Source: Pelagihabitans sp963760375
GTDB taxonomy: Bacteria > Bacteroidota > Bacteroidia > Flavobacteriales > Flavobacteriaceae
Reading direction: 5' to 3'
Assembly: GCA_963760375.1 (NCBI GenBank)
Contig: CAVXCS010000005.1
Span: 62,001 to 126,000 of the forward strand
DNA length: 64,000 nt
The position numbers and the translations under genes are program-made. The notes under the pieces were generated by a model. That model was not told the origin of the DNA. It searched no databases and worked only from the letters and a program-made list of their open reading frames with translations. Positions 36,697-44,967 of this stretch are shown piece by piece; position 1 is the stretch's first letter, and every line of letters begins with the position of its first letter.

Positions 36697-37835
36697 TGTC
36701 CACCGCTGTTAGGGAAGGTATGGTGCCGTTTCCGACATTGTACAATGACATCTTAAAAAGAATCGGGCAGATCGATCCCGAAGGGTATGCACGGTCCAGA
36801 AACTATATCGATGGCTCCGTTTCCCGATTGTCCCCCTATATTTCCCGAGGGGTGATATCCACAAAGCTGGTATTTCAAACCCTGATCGAGCAAGGCCATC
36901 CCTTTCCAAAAATGGAAAAATTTGTGCAGGAATTGGCATGGCGCGATTACTGGCAGCAAGTTTGGGTCAGCAAAGGAGACTTGATAAATACCGATTTAAA
37001 GCACCTACAGGAACCCGTCGAAAATAATGGCCTGCCCATGGCCATATTTGATGGCAACACGGGCATTGAAGCGATAGATATGGCCATCGCCAATCTATAT
37101 CAAAGCGGTTATATGCACAATCATCTGAGAATGTATGTGGCATCGATGGCCTGTAATCTGGGCAGAAGCCATTGGCATCTTCCCGCGAAGTGGATGTACT
37201 ACCACCTGCTCGATGCCGACTGGGCGAGCAATGCCCTGAGCTGGCAATGGGTGGCCGGGGCCAATAGCCATAAAAAATACTTTGCAAATCAGGAAAACAT
37301 CAACAAATATTGCCATACTCGACAAACCAATACGTTTTTGGATGTTGCGTACGGTACCTTCGAACGATTGGCGGTTCCTAAACCCTTGGTGCCGAGCGTT
37401 CAACCCCATTTCGAAACGCCATTGCCCTTGCAGCAGTCAATCCAAATTAAGCAAGGTCTCCCTACATTGATCTATAATTTTTATAATCTCGATCCCCTTT
37501 GGAAGAAAAATATCGACGCCAACAGGGTTGTTTTGCTCGAACCATCCCATTTTAAAAAATATCCAGTATCCAAAAAAAGCATCGACTTTGTATTGGAGCT
37601 TTCCAATAACATTCCAAATGTCCAAATTTTCGTGGGCAGTTTCGAAGCACTCAAGAAAGAATATGGCCTAGGCATGGTATTTTACAAAGAGCACCCATTG
37701 AACAGACATTATCAGGGTATGGAAGAGCCTAGGGATTGGATGTTCAAGGTACAGGGCTACTACCCCTCTTTTTTCGCATTTTGGAAGAAGTGCAAAAAAG
37801 AAATGAAGAATGGCAATCCACAATTATTTGAATAA
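36696..37835 (+). CDS. Photolyase/cryptochrome-like FAD-binding protein with C-terminal alpha/beta domain
   Basis: A 379-residue protein. Residues 10-225 are the photolyase FAD-binding helical domain: SRLSPYISRGVIS, FVQELAWRDYWQQVW, HNHLRMYVASMA (the HxxR region) and ASNALSWQWVAGANSHKKYF. The usual N-terminal antenna domain is missing. Instead residues 255-365 look like a Rossmann-type domain (LPTLIYNFYNLDPLWKKN, RVVLLEPSHFKKYPVSKKSI, VQIFVGSFEALKKEYGLG, GMVFYKEHPLNRHY) resembling a photolyase antenna domain placed last. FAD binding is well supported; DNA repair versus light sensing is open. It overlaps the DUF2805 stop and is followed by a flavin reductase-like gene. Confidence 0.85.
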   Translation: MSTAVREGMVPFPTLYNDILKRIGQIDPEGYARSRNYIDGSVSRLSPYISRGVISTKLVFQTLIEQGHPFPKMEKFVQELAWRDYWQQVWVSKGDLINTDLKHLQEPVENNGLPMAIFDGNTGIEAIDMAIANLYQSGYMHNHLRMYVASMACNLGRSHWHLPAKWMYYHLLDADWASNALSWQWVAGANSHKKYFANQENINKYCHTRQTNTFLDVAYGTFERLAVPKPLVPSVQPHFETPLPLQQSIQIKQGLPTLIYNFYNLDPLWKKNIDANRVVLLEPSHFKKYPVSKKSIDFVLELSNNIPNVQIFVGSFEALKKEYGLGMVFYKEHPLNRHYQGMEEPRDWMFKVQGYYPSFFAFWKKCKKEMKNGNPQLFE

Positions 37836-37836
37836 T

Positions 37837-38472
37837 ATGCACTTTACAAAGGAAGATATCGCAGGTATGGATTCGAAAGATCGGTTAAAACTGATCAATG
37901 CGGTCACCGGCATAAAACCAGCGAACCTCATCGGTACCATTTCCGAAGAGGGCGTGCCCAATCTGGCCATCTTCAGTTCGGTGGTACACCTTGGGAGCGA
38001 TCCTGCCCTGCTGGGTTTTATCCTTCGCCCAGTTGGGGAGGTCCCCCGACATACCTATGAAAACATTATACAGAACCATCAATATACCATCAACCATGTG
38101 CATCGATTCTTTGCAAAGCAGGCGCACTATACCTCTGCCAAATTGGAGCGGAGCCGATCGGAATTTGAATCTTGTCAGCTACAGGCCGAATTCCTGCCCT
38201 CGTTCAAAGCACCTTTTGTAAAGGAAAGCCAGTTAAAGATGGGCATGCATTTCTTGGAAGCGATTCCCATTCCCAGAAATGGCACCTCACTGGTGATCGG
38301 TGAAATACGGCATTTGATCATGTCCGACACCGCGATCGATTCCGAGGGAGAAATCGATCTCATGGCCCTCGATGGGGTTGGGGTATCGGGGTTGAATACC
38401 TACTACGGGTTAAACAAATTGGATTGGTTTCCATACGCCCGGGTGGAAGACTTGTCTAAAGTCAAGTTTTGA
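37837..38472 (+). CDS. Flavin reductase-like (FMN-binding split-barrel) protein
   Basis: The protein has 211 residues from the ATG at 37837, one base after the preceding stop; an ATG at 37810 inside the upstream gene is less likely. The sequence RLKLINAVTGIKPANLIGTIS, LAIFSSVVHLGSDPALLGFI, RHTYENIIQNHQYTINHV and KMGMHFLEAIPIPRNGTSLV fits the flavoredoxin/flavin reductase family, which binds FMN in a split barrel and passes electrons from NAD(P)H to flavin. Its location between two photolyase-family genes suggests it keeps their flavin supplied or reduced; that is inference. Confidence 0.85.
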   Translation: MHFTKEDIAGMDSKDRLKLINAVTGIKPANLIGTISEEGVPNLAIFSSVVHLGSDPALLGFILRPVGEVPRHTYENIIQNHQYTINHVHRFFAKQAHYTSAKLERSRSEFESCQLQAEFLPSFKAPFVKESQLKMGMHFLEAIPIPRNGTSLVIGEIRHLIMSDTAIDSEGEIDLMALDGVGVSGLNTYYGLNKLDWFPYARVEDLSKVKF

Positions 38473-38586
38473 GGCCTTGAAGAAACAACATCTCCCCCAA
38501 AAGGATTGTCTTGTTTGCCAGAGGCCTTTTTCATGGCGGAAGAAATGGGAAAAGGATTGGGAGCACGTAAAATATTGTAGCGAAAA

Positions 38587-40089
38587 ATGCCGGAGACACA
38601 AATGGAATCAAAACGCATAAATCTTATTTTTCCCCACCAGCTATTCAAGCGACATCCCCTATTGGATAAGGGAACTCCCATCTATCTTGTGGAAGAGTAT
38701 TTGTTTTTTAAACAATATGCTTTCCACAAAATGAAAATCGCCTTTCACAGGGCATCCATGAAAAGCTTCGAGGCCCATTTAAAAGAGGGGGGCCATGAGG
38801 TTATCTATATCGATTCCCGATCCGAACTGGCAGACATCAGGATATTGATTCCGCATTTCAAAGACCTTGGGGTCGGCGAGATGCACTATGTGGACCCTGT
38901 TGACGATTGGCTACAAAAAAGAATCCTGGATGGAAGCCGAGCGGTAGAAATCGAAACGGTTTCCTATGATTCGCCTATGTTCCTGAACACCAAAAAAGAG
39001 TTGTCGGTATTTTTTAAGCCCGAAAAGAAAAAATACCATCAAACCAGTTTTTATACCCAAGAGCGCAAAAAAAGAAAAATCTTGGTCGATGAAGACCAAA
39101 ATCCCGTGGGCGGCAAATGGACCTTTGACAACGAGAACCGAAAGAAGTATCCCCGAAACAAACTTCCGCCCCCGGTGCAATTTCCCGATTTGGACCGACA
39201 TTATGAAGAAGCCTTGGCCTATGTGGGGAAATATTTTTCAAGCAACCCCGGGGAACTCGCCCAAAAGCCATTATATCCCATCAATTATGGTTCGACAGAG
39301 CTCTGGTTCGAGCGATTTTTAAGCACGCGTTTTTACGGTTTCGGGGATTATGAAGACGCTATTGTGGCCGATGCGTCCATTTTAAACCATTCCGTCTTGA
39401 CCCCTATGCTGAATGTGGGTTTGATCAGCCCGAGCGACATTGTACAATCGACCCTAATATACGCCTTGGAAAATGATGTGCCCATCAATTCCACCGAAGG
39501 TTTTATAAGGCAGATCATAGGTTGGCGCGAATTTATGCGGGGTGTTTATGAAAGCAAGGGTAGGGAAGAACGGCTCAAACATTTTTGGGGTTTCGATCGA
39601 AAAATTCCAAAGTCTTTCTATGATGGAACTACCGGGATCGACCCGATTGACCAAACCATAAAGAAAGTATTGAAAACAGGCTATTGTCACCACATCGAAA
39701 GGCTCATGGTACTCGGTAATTTTATGCTCCTCTGCGAGTTCGATCCCGATGCGGTCTACCAATGGTTTATGGAGCTCTTCATCGATGCCTATGACTGGGT
39801 GATGGTACCCAATGTTTATGGGATGAGCCAGTTTGCCGATGGGGGATTGATGTCGACCAAACCTTATATCAGTGGGAGCAATTACCTGATGAAAATGGGC
39901 GATTATAAAAAAGGGGACTGGCAAGTCACCTGGGACGGCCTTTTTTGGCGGTTCATGCACCTTCACCGGGATTTTTTCGAGCAGAACCCAAGAATGGGGA
40001 TGTTGGTGAAAATGTTTGATAAGATGCCCGAAGAAAAACGTAAAGGACATTTGACCGCTGCGAATGACTTCCTGGATAATTTGAAATAA
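38587..40089 (+). CDS. PhrB-type photolyase/cryptochrome lacking iron-sulfur cysteines
   Basis: A 500-residue protein of the bacterial (6-4) photolyase/FeS-BCP type. The N-terminal alpha/beta domain has LIFPHQLFKRHPLL, VEEYLFFKQYAFHKMKIAFHRAS and YVDPVDDWL. The C-terminal FAD domain has RQIIGWREFMRGVY, the double-His HHIERLMVLGNFMLL, DAYDWVMVPNVYGMSQFADGG and STKPYISGSNY. Classical members bind a 4Fe-4S cluster through four cysteines, three just after the SGSNY segment. Here that stretch reads MKMGDYKKGDWQVTWDGLFW and the whole protein has only Cys367 and Cys383. The cluster must be absent. Repair or sensing remains possible through FAD. It closes the light/flavin cluster. Confidence 0.9.
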   Translation: MPETQMESKRINLIFPHQLFKRHPLLDKGTPIYLVEEYLFFKQYAFHKMKIAFHRASMKSFEAHLKEGGHEVIYIDSRSELADIRILIPHFKDLGVGEMHYVDPVDDWLQKRILDGSRAVEIETVSYDSPMFLNTKKELSVFFKPEKKKYHQTSFYTQERKKRKILVDEDQNPVGGKWTFDNENRKKYPRNKLPPPVQFPDLDRHYEEALAYVGKYFSSNPGELAQKPLYPINYGSTELWFERFLSTRFYGFGDYEDAIVADASILNHSVLTPMLNVGLISPSDIVQSTLIYALENDVPINSTEGFIRQIIGWREFMRGVYESKGREERLKHFWGFDRKIPKSFYDGTTGIDPIDQTIKKVLKTGYCHHIERLMVLGNFMLLCEFDPDAVYQWFMELFIDAYDWVMVPNVYGMSQFADGGLMSTKPYISGSNYLMKMGDYKKGDWQVTWDGLFWRFMHLHRDFFEQNPRMGMLVKMFDKMPEEKRKGHLTAANDFLDNLK

Positions 40090-40099
40090 AGAACCGTAA

Positions 40100-40513
40100 A
40101 TGGAAATAGATGATTTGATTTTGCCGATCGATTTTGGACTTGTGGTGCTCATCTGGTTGGTACAATTGGTCATTTATCCAAGTTTTCTGCATTATCAAGC
40201 CAATGAGCTGATCATATGGCACAATACCTATACCAAGCGGATTGCGGCTGTGGTGGTTCCACTTATGGTCGGGCAAGCCATATTGGCCCTTTTCCAAATA
40301 TACCGAGAGTTCGGGGCCATGGAAGTGATTCGGATTTCGCTCATCATCGCAGTATGGGTCTCGACCTTCGCCCAATTCGTTCCCATACACCGGAAAATTG
40401 CTTCTGGGATCGTGGATAGGCCCATGCTGCAACGCTTGGTAAACCGCAATTGGTTGCGCACCGCACTTTGGAGCGGACTGTTTGTTTTGGATCTTTGCTT
40501 CGGGTTGATTTGA
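40100..40513 (+). CDS. Four-helix membrane protein of the light/flavin cluster
   Basis: A 137-residue protein with four hydrophobic helices (FGLVVLIWLVQLVIYPSFL, IAAVVVPLMVGQAILALFQI, VIRISLIIAVWVSTFAQFV, LRTALWSGLFVLDLCFGLI). A His (HNTYTKR) and a conserved-looking FVPIHRKIASG loop lie between helices. It resembles small inner-membrane proteins of the DUF1772/anthrone oxygenase-like type, but I cannot fix the family. It starts 10 bp behind the PhrB-type gene, so it is probably in the same operon. Confidence 0.7.
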   Translation: MEIDDLILPIDFGLVVLIWLVQLVIYPSFLHYQANELIIWHNTYTKRIAAVVVPLMVGQAILALFQIYREFGAMEVIRISLIIAVWVSTFAQFVPIHRKIASGIVDRPMLQRLVNRNWLRTALWSGLFVLDLCFGLI

Positions 40514-40542
40514 CGCCCTCTGAACGAGGGTCGGCGGGACAA

Positions 40543-41964
40543 CTATAAAAGGGGACTCAAAAATTTAGCCAATCCTTCCAAGAATTTATCCCCATAGGAA
40601 CGCTTCTTGAATTTTTCATAGTCCAGAGTGATGGCTTCCTCGCATTCCTTGATAAATTCCGCTTTGATGACTTTCGCCACTTTTGGATCATAAATGATTG
40701 CGTTGCATTCAAAATTATGTTCAAAACTTCTATAGTCAAAATTGCCGGTGCCCACGGAAACGATTTGATCATCGATCATGATGACCTTGCTGTGTGAAAA
40801 ATCGTCGCGCAGATATATTTTCACCCCAACCGACAAAAGCTTTTCGAACGCCCCGTACATGCTGTATTTGGCCAAAAGGGAGTCTGATTTTTCAGGCACC
40901 AATAGCACCACCTCAATGCCGCTGAGGGCAGCTATCTCAATGGCCTGAAGTAAGGTATTTCCCGGAATGAAATAAGGATTTGCGATGCAGATACGTTTCT
41001 TTGCCAAATTGATCATCCCTACATATTGCTGTAAAATGGTAGGTTCTCGGGAGTCGGGGCCACTGGCGACCATTTGAACGATGGAAGTGCCCATTTCCGG
41101 AAGTTCGGGCAGATATTTGGGGCGCAACAGCACCGATTTTTTACTGGCAAAATAGTAATCCTTGATAAAAATCCGGTGCAGACTGCTCACCACCGGCCCT
41201 TGGAGTTCCAAATGCAGATCTGCCCATAGCCCGAGCTTTGAGATCGGTTTGATGTACTTGTCGGAAACATTTACCCCTCCGATAAACCCTATCTTGCCAT
41301 CGACCACCACTATTTTACGATGGTTCCGGTAGTTCAAGGTGTACATGAAGGTGCCTATCCGCAAGGGCATCATGGGAAAGGTCTTTACGCCGATTTGTCT
41401 AAACCTTTTTTTTATTTTTCCCCGAAAGGAATGGCTGCCCAAGGAATCGTATATCAGTCTTATTTCTACCCCCTCTTTTACCTTTTGTTTGAACAGCTCG
41501 TAAAACCGATCCTGCAATTCGCCCTCCTCGAAAATATAGTACTGCACATGGATGAACTTTTTCGCTCCCTTGATGGCGTCAAAAATGCGCTCAAAAGTGG
41601 AAATACCTGTGTTCAGCACCTTCACCCGGTTCCCAAAATAGGGATACATATGGGCGCTGTTTTTAACCAAAGTGGCCAGTTTTACCCCCCTTTTTGGATA
41701 AAAACCCGTGCTTAGATTTTTTACCTGTGATTCGGGATAGGTCGCGTCGTATAATTTTCTTTTGAGGTTGCCCCTTAGCTTGTGAAACTTGAACTTCCGA
41801 CGGTTGACGCCGAAGAGGTAATATAATATCGGTCCTAAAAAAGGAAAAACCAGCACGGTAAAAACCCAGCTCAAAGAGTGGCTCGGCCTGCTCCCGTGCA
41901 TGATAATGCTGAACAGTGACCAGAGCGTGACCAAAGTATAAATCAAGATTATGATCGTCTCCAT
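40543..41964 (-). CDS. cls: Cardiolipin synthase
   Basis: A 473-residue inner-membrane enzyme that joins phosphatidylglycerol units to make cardiolipin. Two N-terminal hydrophobic helices (METIIILIYTLVTLWSLFSI and WVFTVLVFPFLGPILYYLF) precede two phospholipase-D HKD motifs: NHRKIVVVDGKIGFIGGVN and SHSKVIMIDDQIVSVGTGN followed by DYRSFEHN. Length and order are standard for ClsA-type enzymes. It is a single minus-strand gene, convergent with the light/flavin cluster; the intergenic gap is 29 bp. Confidence 0.93.
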   Translation of the reverse strand: METIIILIYTLVTLWSLFSIIMHGSRPSHSLSWVFTVLVFPFLGPILYYLFGVNRRKFKFHKLRGNLKRKLYDATYPESQVKNLSTGFYPKRGVKLATLVKNSAHMYPYFGNRVKVLNTGISTFERIFDAIKGAKKFIHVQYYIFEEGELQDRFYELFKQKVKEGVEIRLIYDSLGSHSFRGKIKKRFRQIGVKTFPMMPLRIGTFMYTLNYRNHRKIVVVDGKIGFIGGVNVSDKYIKPISKLGLWADLHLELQGPVVSSLHRIFIKDYYFASKKSVLLRPKYLPELPEMGTSIVQMVASGPDSREPTILQQYVGMINLAKKRICIANPYFIPGNTLLQAIEIAALSGIEVVLLVPEKSDSLLAKYSMYGAFEKLLSVGVKIYLRDDFSHSKVIMIDDQIVSVGTGNFDYRSFEHNFECNAIIYDPKVAKVIKAEFIKECEEAITLDYEKFKKRSYGDKFLEGLAKFLSPLL

Positions 41965-42243
41965 TTCCTGACCAAGATACAGAATGCGGGACTATGAAAT
42001 AAGTTAAATATCAATGGTGCTGTTTCCATGGTGTATCAAGGAGGGGAAAGGCTTCGAGACCGTCAACACTTCAATTCCATGGATATAACGGCCCTGTGAC
42101 CGGGTTTTGATTTCATTTGCCTCCTATATAATGTTGCGGTACCTGTAATTTTGGTTTCAAACCTCACCTAGTGCATGATCCTCATAAAAATCCTTGGGTC
42201 GGTCGGAAATATTGGATAACTTTCTTCCCAAAGGATTGAGTTC

Positions 42244-43269
42244 ATGAAAACGCCTTTGTTGTTGTTTAACGAAAACGGAATCTATTGTCCGAAGGCCGAT
42301 GTTTATCTCGATCCATGGAAGCCGGTCGACAAAGCGATCATCACCCATGGCCATGCAGATCATGCACGGTGGGGCCACCAACGCTATATTACCCATCACA
42401 CCAATGTCGCTATTCTGAGGCATCGTTTAGGCCCCATTGCGGTAAGTGGGAAAGCTTGGGGCGAAACCTTTCAGGTCAACGGGGTGACCTTCTCCCTTCA
42501 TCCAGCCGGGCATATTGTGGGCGCCTCCCAAGTTAGAGTGGCCTGTCAAGGCGAAGTTTGGGTGTTTTCCGGGGATTATAAAACGGAGGATGACGGTGTG
42601 GCAGAGCCTTTCGAACCCATCAAGTGCCATACCTTTATCACCGAATGCACCTTCGGCCTTCCCGCTTTCAAATGGACCCCCCAAGAGGAGGTGATGCGCC
42701 AGATCAATACTTGGTGGGCCGAAAACAAAGCCTCTGGAAATACTTCCATATTGTTCGGATATTCGTTGGGGAAGGCGCAAAGGTTGCTCAAACACCTTGA
42801 TCCTGAAATAGGGCCTATCCTTACCCATGGCGCGATAGAAAAGATGACCGATGTTTTACGACCCACGATCTCCTTTCCGGAAACACGTTTGATAACTGCC
42901 GATACGCCCAAGGACATTTTTAAGGGCGCGATGGTCTTGGCCCCGCCTTCGGCCCATGGGAGTACCTGGATCCGCAAAATGGTTCCTTTTGTGACCGCTA
43001 CCGCAAGTGGTTGGATGACTTTCAGGGGTGCAAGGCGCCGCAGGGCGATCGATAAGGGTTTTGTGCTTTCAGACCATTGTGATTGGAACGGGCTTTTGGA
43101 GAGTATCAAAGCCACCGGGGCAGAGAAGGTGATCTGTACCCATGGTTATACCGAAATTTTTTCACGTTATCTAAGGGAAATCGGTTATGATGCCCGAACC
43201 GAAAAAACGCAATATGAAGGGGAAATGGCCGAAATGGAGCCCGCTAATGAATTGGACTCCGGAAAATGA
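42244..43269 (+). CDS. Ligase-associated DNA exonuclease (metallo-beta-lactamase fold)
   Basis: A 341-residue protein of the mRNA-3'-processing-factor/SNM1-like metallo-beta-lactamase group. The metal motif is THGHADHARWGH (HxHxDH), and LHPAGHIVGASQVRV, VFSGDYKTEDDG and LSDHCDWNGLLESIKATGAEKV with THGY follow. This pattern defines the exonuclease that sits beside ATP-dependent ligases in bacteria (TIGR04122). The stop overlaps the ligase ATG by four bases (ATGA), so the two are translationally coupled and should act in one DNA-end-processing pathway. In many genomes a DEXH helicase and a phosphoesterase complete the set; neither is next to this pair. Confidence 0.92.
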   Translation: MKTPLLLFNENGIYCPKADVYLDPWKPVDKAIITHGHADHARWGHQRYITHHTNVAILRHRLGPIAVSGKAWGETFQVNGVTFSLHPAGHIVGASQVRVACQGEVWVFSGDYKTEDDGVAEPFEPIKCHTFITECTFGLPAFKWTPQEEVMRQINTWWAENKASGNTSILFGYSLGKAQRLLKHLDPEIGPILTHGAIEKMTDVLRPTISFPETRLITADTPKDIFKGAMVLAPPSAHGSTWIRKMVPFVTATASGWMTFRGARRRRAIDKGFVLSDHCDWNGLLESIKATGAEKVICTHGYTEIFSRYLREIGYDARTEKTQYEGEMAEMEPANELDSGK

Positions 43270-44867
43270 AGCACTTTGCCCTACTCGTGAAGCTGCTCGA
43301 CAGCACCAATAAAACGAACTTGAAAGTAGAAGCGTTGGCCAACTATTTTATGAATGCCGATGATCAAGACAAGTTATGGACCATTGCCATTTTATCGCAC
43401 CGCCGACCGCCCAGGCCGGTAAATACCACCCTGCTTCGGGAATGGGCCACGGAATTGGCCGGAATACCTTCTTGGCTTTTTGAGGAATCGTACCATATCG
43501 TGGGGGATTTGGCCGAAACCATAGCACTGATCATTCCCGAAGGAGAGGAAGTATCCGATAAATCATTATCGCAGTTTTTGGAAGAACTGATCGACCTGAA
43601 AACAAAAAATGATGATGCCAAAAAGCAATACCTGTTCGATAATTGGAGAAGCCTTAATTACTATGAAAGGTTCGTGTTCAACAAATTGATGACAGGGGGA
43701 TTCAGGATTGGCATCAGCCAGAAATTAATGACCAGGGCCTTGGCAAAGGCTACCGGCATCGATGAAGATATACTGGCGTATAAACTGATGGGCGCATGGA
43801 ACCCAACAAAGACCACCTATAAGGATTTGGTCCTTCAAAAGAACCCGGATGACTACTTGTCAAAACCCTACCCATTTTACCTGGCCTATGCCCTCGAGGG
43901 CAGTGTTCAAGAGTTGGGCGATGTGCGCGATTGGTCTGCCGAACACAAATGGGACGGTATACGCGCCCAGGTGATTTTCAGGAACAATGCGCTTTTTGTT
44001 TGGAGCAGGGGGGAGGAGTTGGTCACCGACAAATATCCCGAGCTTTCCGAATTGGTAGGCATTATTCCCAATGGCACTGTTTTGGACGGGGAGCTCCTTC
44101 CCTTCAAAAATGGTAACATTGAAAGTTTCAATGCCCTGCAGACCCGCATAGGCAGAAAAAACGTTTCCAAGGCCCTGTTGGCCAAAACGCCCGTCATCCT
44201 AAAAGCCTATGACCTCCTCGAATGGCAGCAGGCCGATATAAGGGTACGGCCATTTAAAGATCGTAGGACCATCTTGGAACAATTGTATCGCGATATCGAT
44301 TCAAAACAAAGCGTGATGCACTTGTCGGAAACCTTGTTCCTCAACAGCTGGGAAGATGCCGCGGCCGAAAGATCCCGATCAAGGGAAGTACGAAGCGAAG
44401 GTTTGATGCTGAAACGAAACAATTCCCCTTATTTGGTGGGGCGGAAAAAAGGCGACTGGTGGAAATGGAAGGTAGATCCCCTTACCATTGATGCCGTGCT
44501 TACCTACGCGATGCGGGGCCATGGACGCCGCAGTAACTTGTTTACCGATTATACCTTCGCGCTCTGGGACAAGGATGCCGAAGGCAACCCCCAATTGGTA
44601 ACCTTCTCCAAGGCTTATTCCGGCTTAACTGACGTGGAGTTCAGGGAGGTCGATAAATTTATCAAGTCGCATACGGTGGAAAGATTTGGACCTGTGCGAA
44701 GTGTCATCCCGGAATTGGTGTTCGAAATCGCCTTTGAGGGCATTTCATTATCGAAAAGGCATAAAAGCGGAGTGGCCACCCGGTTCCCCAGGATTCTGAG
44801 ATGGCGAAAGGACAAAAAGATTTCTGAGGCCAATACCTTGGACGATTTAAAACGGATGATTATTTGA
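43266..44867 (+). CDS. ATP-dependent DNA ligase
   Basis: A 533-residue ligase. An N-terminal helical DNA-binding domain (1-200, with NKLMTGGFRIGISQKLMTRAL) precedes the nucleotidyltransferase domain: motif I EHKWDGIRAQV with the adenylated lysine K228, motif III-like LDGELLPF, motif IV EGLMLKR, motif V WWKWKVDPLTIDAVLTYA, and a C-terminal OB-fold (FTDYTFALWDKDAEGNPQL to VFEIAFEGI). It seals nicks with ATP and is additional to the NAD-dependent LigA expected elsewhere. The ATG overlaps the exonuclease stop, making an exonuclease-ligase pair for DNA repair. Confidence 0.94.
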   Translation: MKHFALLVKLLDSTNKTNLKVEALANYFMNADDQDKLWTIAILSHRRPPRPVNTTLLREWATELAGIPSWLFEESYHIVGDLAETIALIIPEGEEVSDKSLSQFLEELIDLKTKNDDAKKQYLFDNWRSLNYYERFVFNKLMTGGFRIGISQKLMTRALAKATGIDEDILAYKLMGAWNPTKTTYKDLVLQKNPDDYLSKPYPFYLAYALEGSVQELGDVRDWSAEHKWDGIRAQVIFRNNALFVWSRGEELVTDKYPELSELVGIIPNGTVLDGELLPFKNGNIESFNALQTRIGRKNVSKALLAKTPVILKAYDLLEWQQADIRVRPFKDRRTILEQLYRDIDSKQSVMHLSETLFLNSWEDAAAERSRSREVRSEGLMLKRNNSPYLVGRKKGDWWKWKVDPLTIDAVLTYAMRGHGRRSNLFTDYTFALWDKDAEGNPQLVTFSKAYSGLTDVEFREVDKFIKSHTVERFGPVRSVIPELVFEIAFEGISLSKRHKSGVATRFPRILRWRKDKKISEANTLDDLKRMII

Positions 44868-44967
44868 TTCGGTTCAAAAAAGTATGCCCTAAGGGAATTC
44901 GCCAATGGTATAAACCGGTGTGCACAATGCACCCCATTTTAAAACAGGGCCCTGGCCGTGGAGTACG

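Noticed and set aside
37810..37836. Upstream start for the flavin reductase inside the photolyase-like gene
   Set aside because: The ATG at 37837, one base after the preceding stop, gives a more typical N-terminus.
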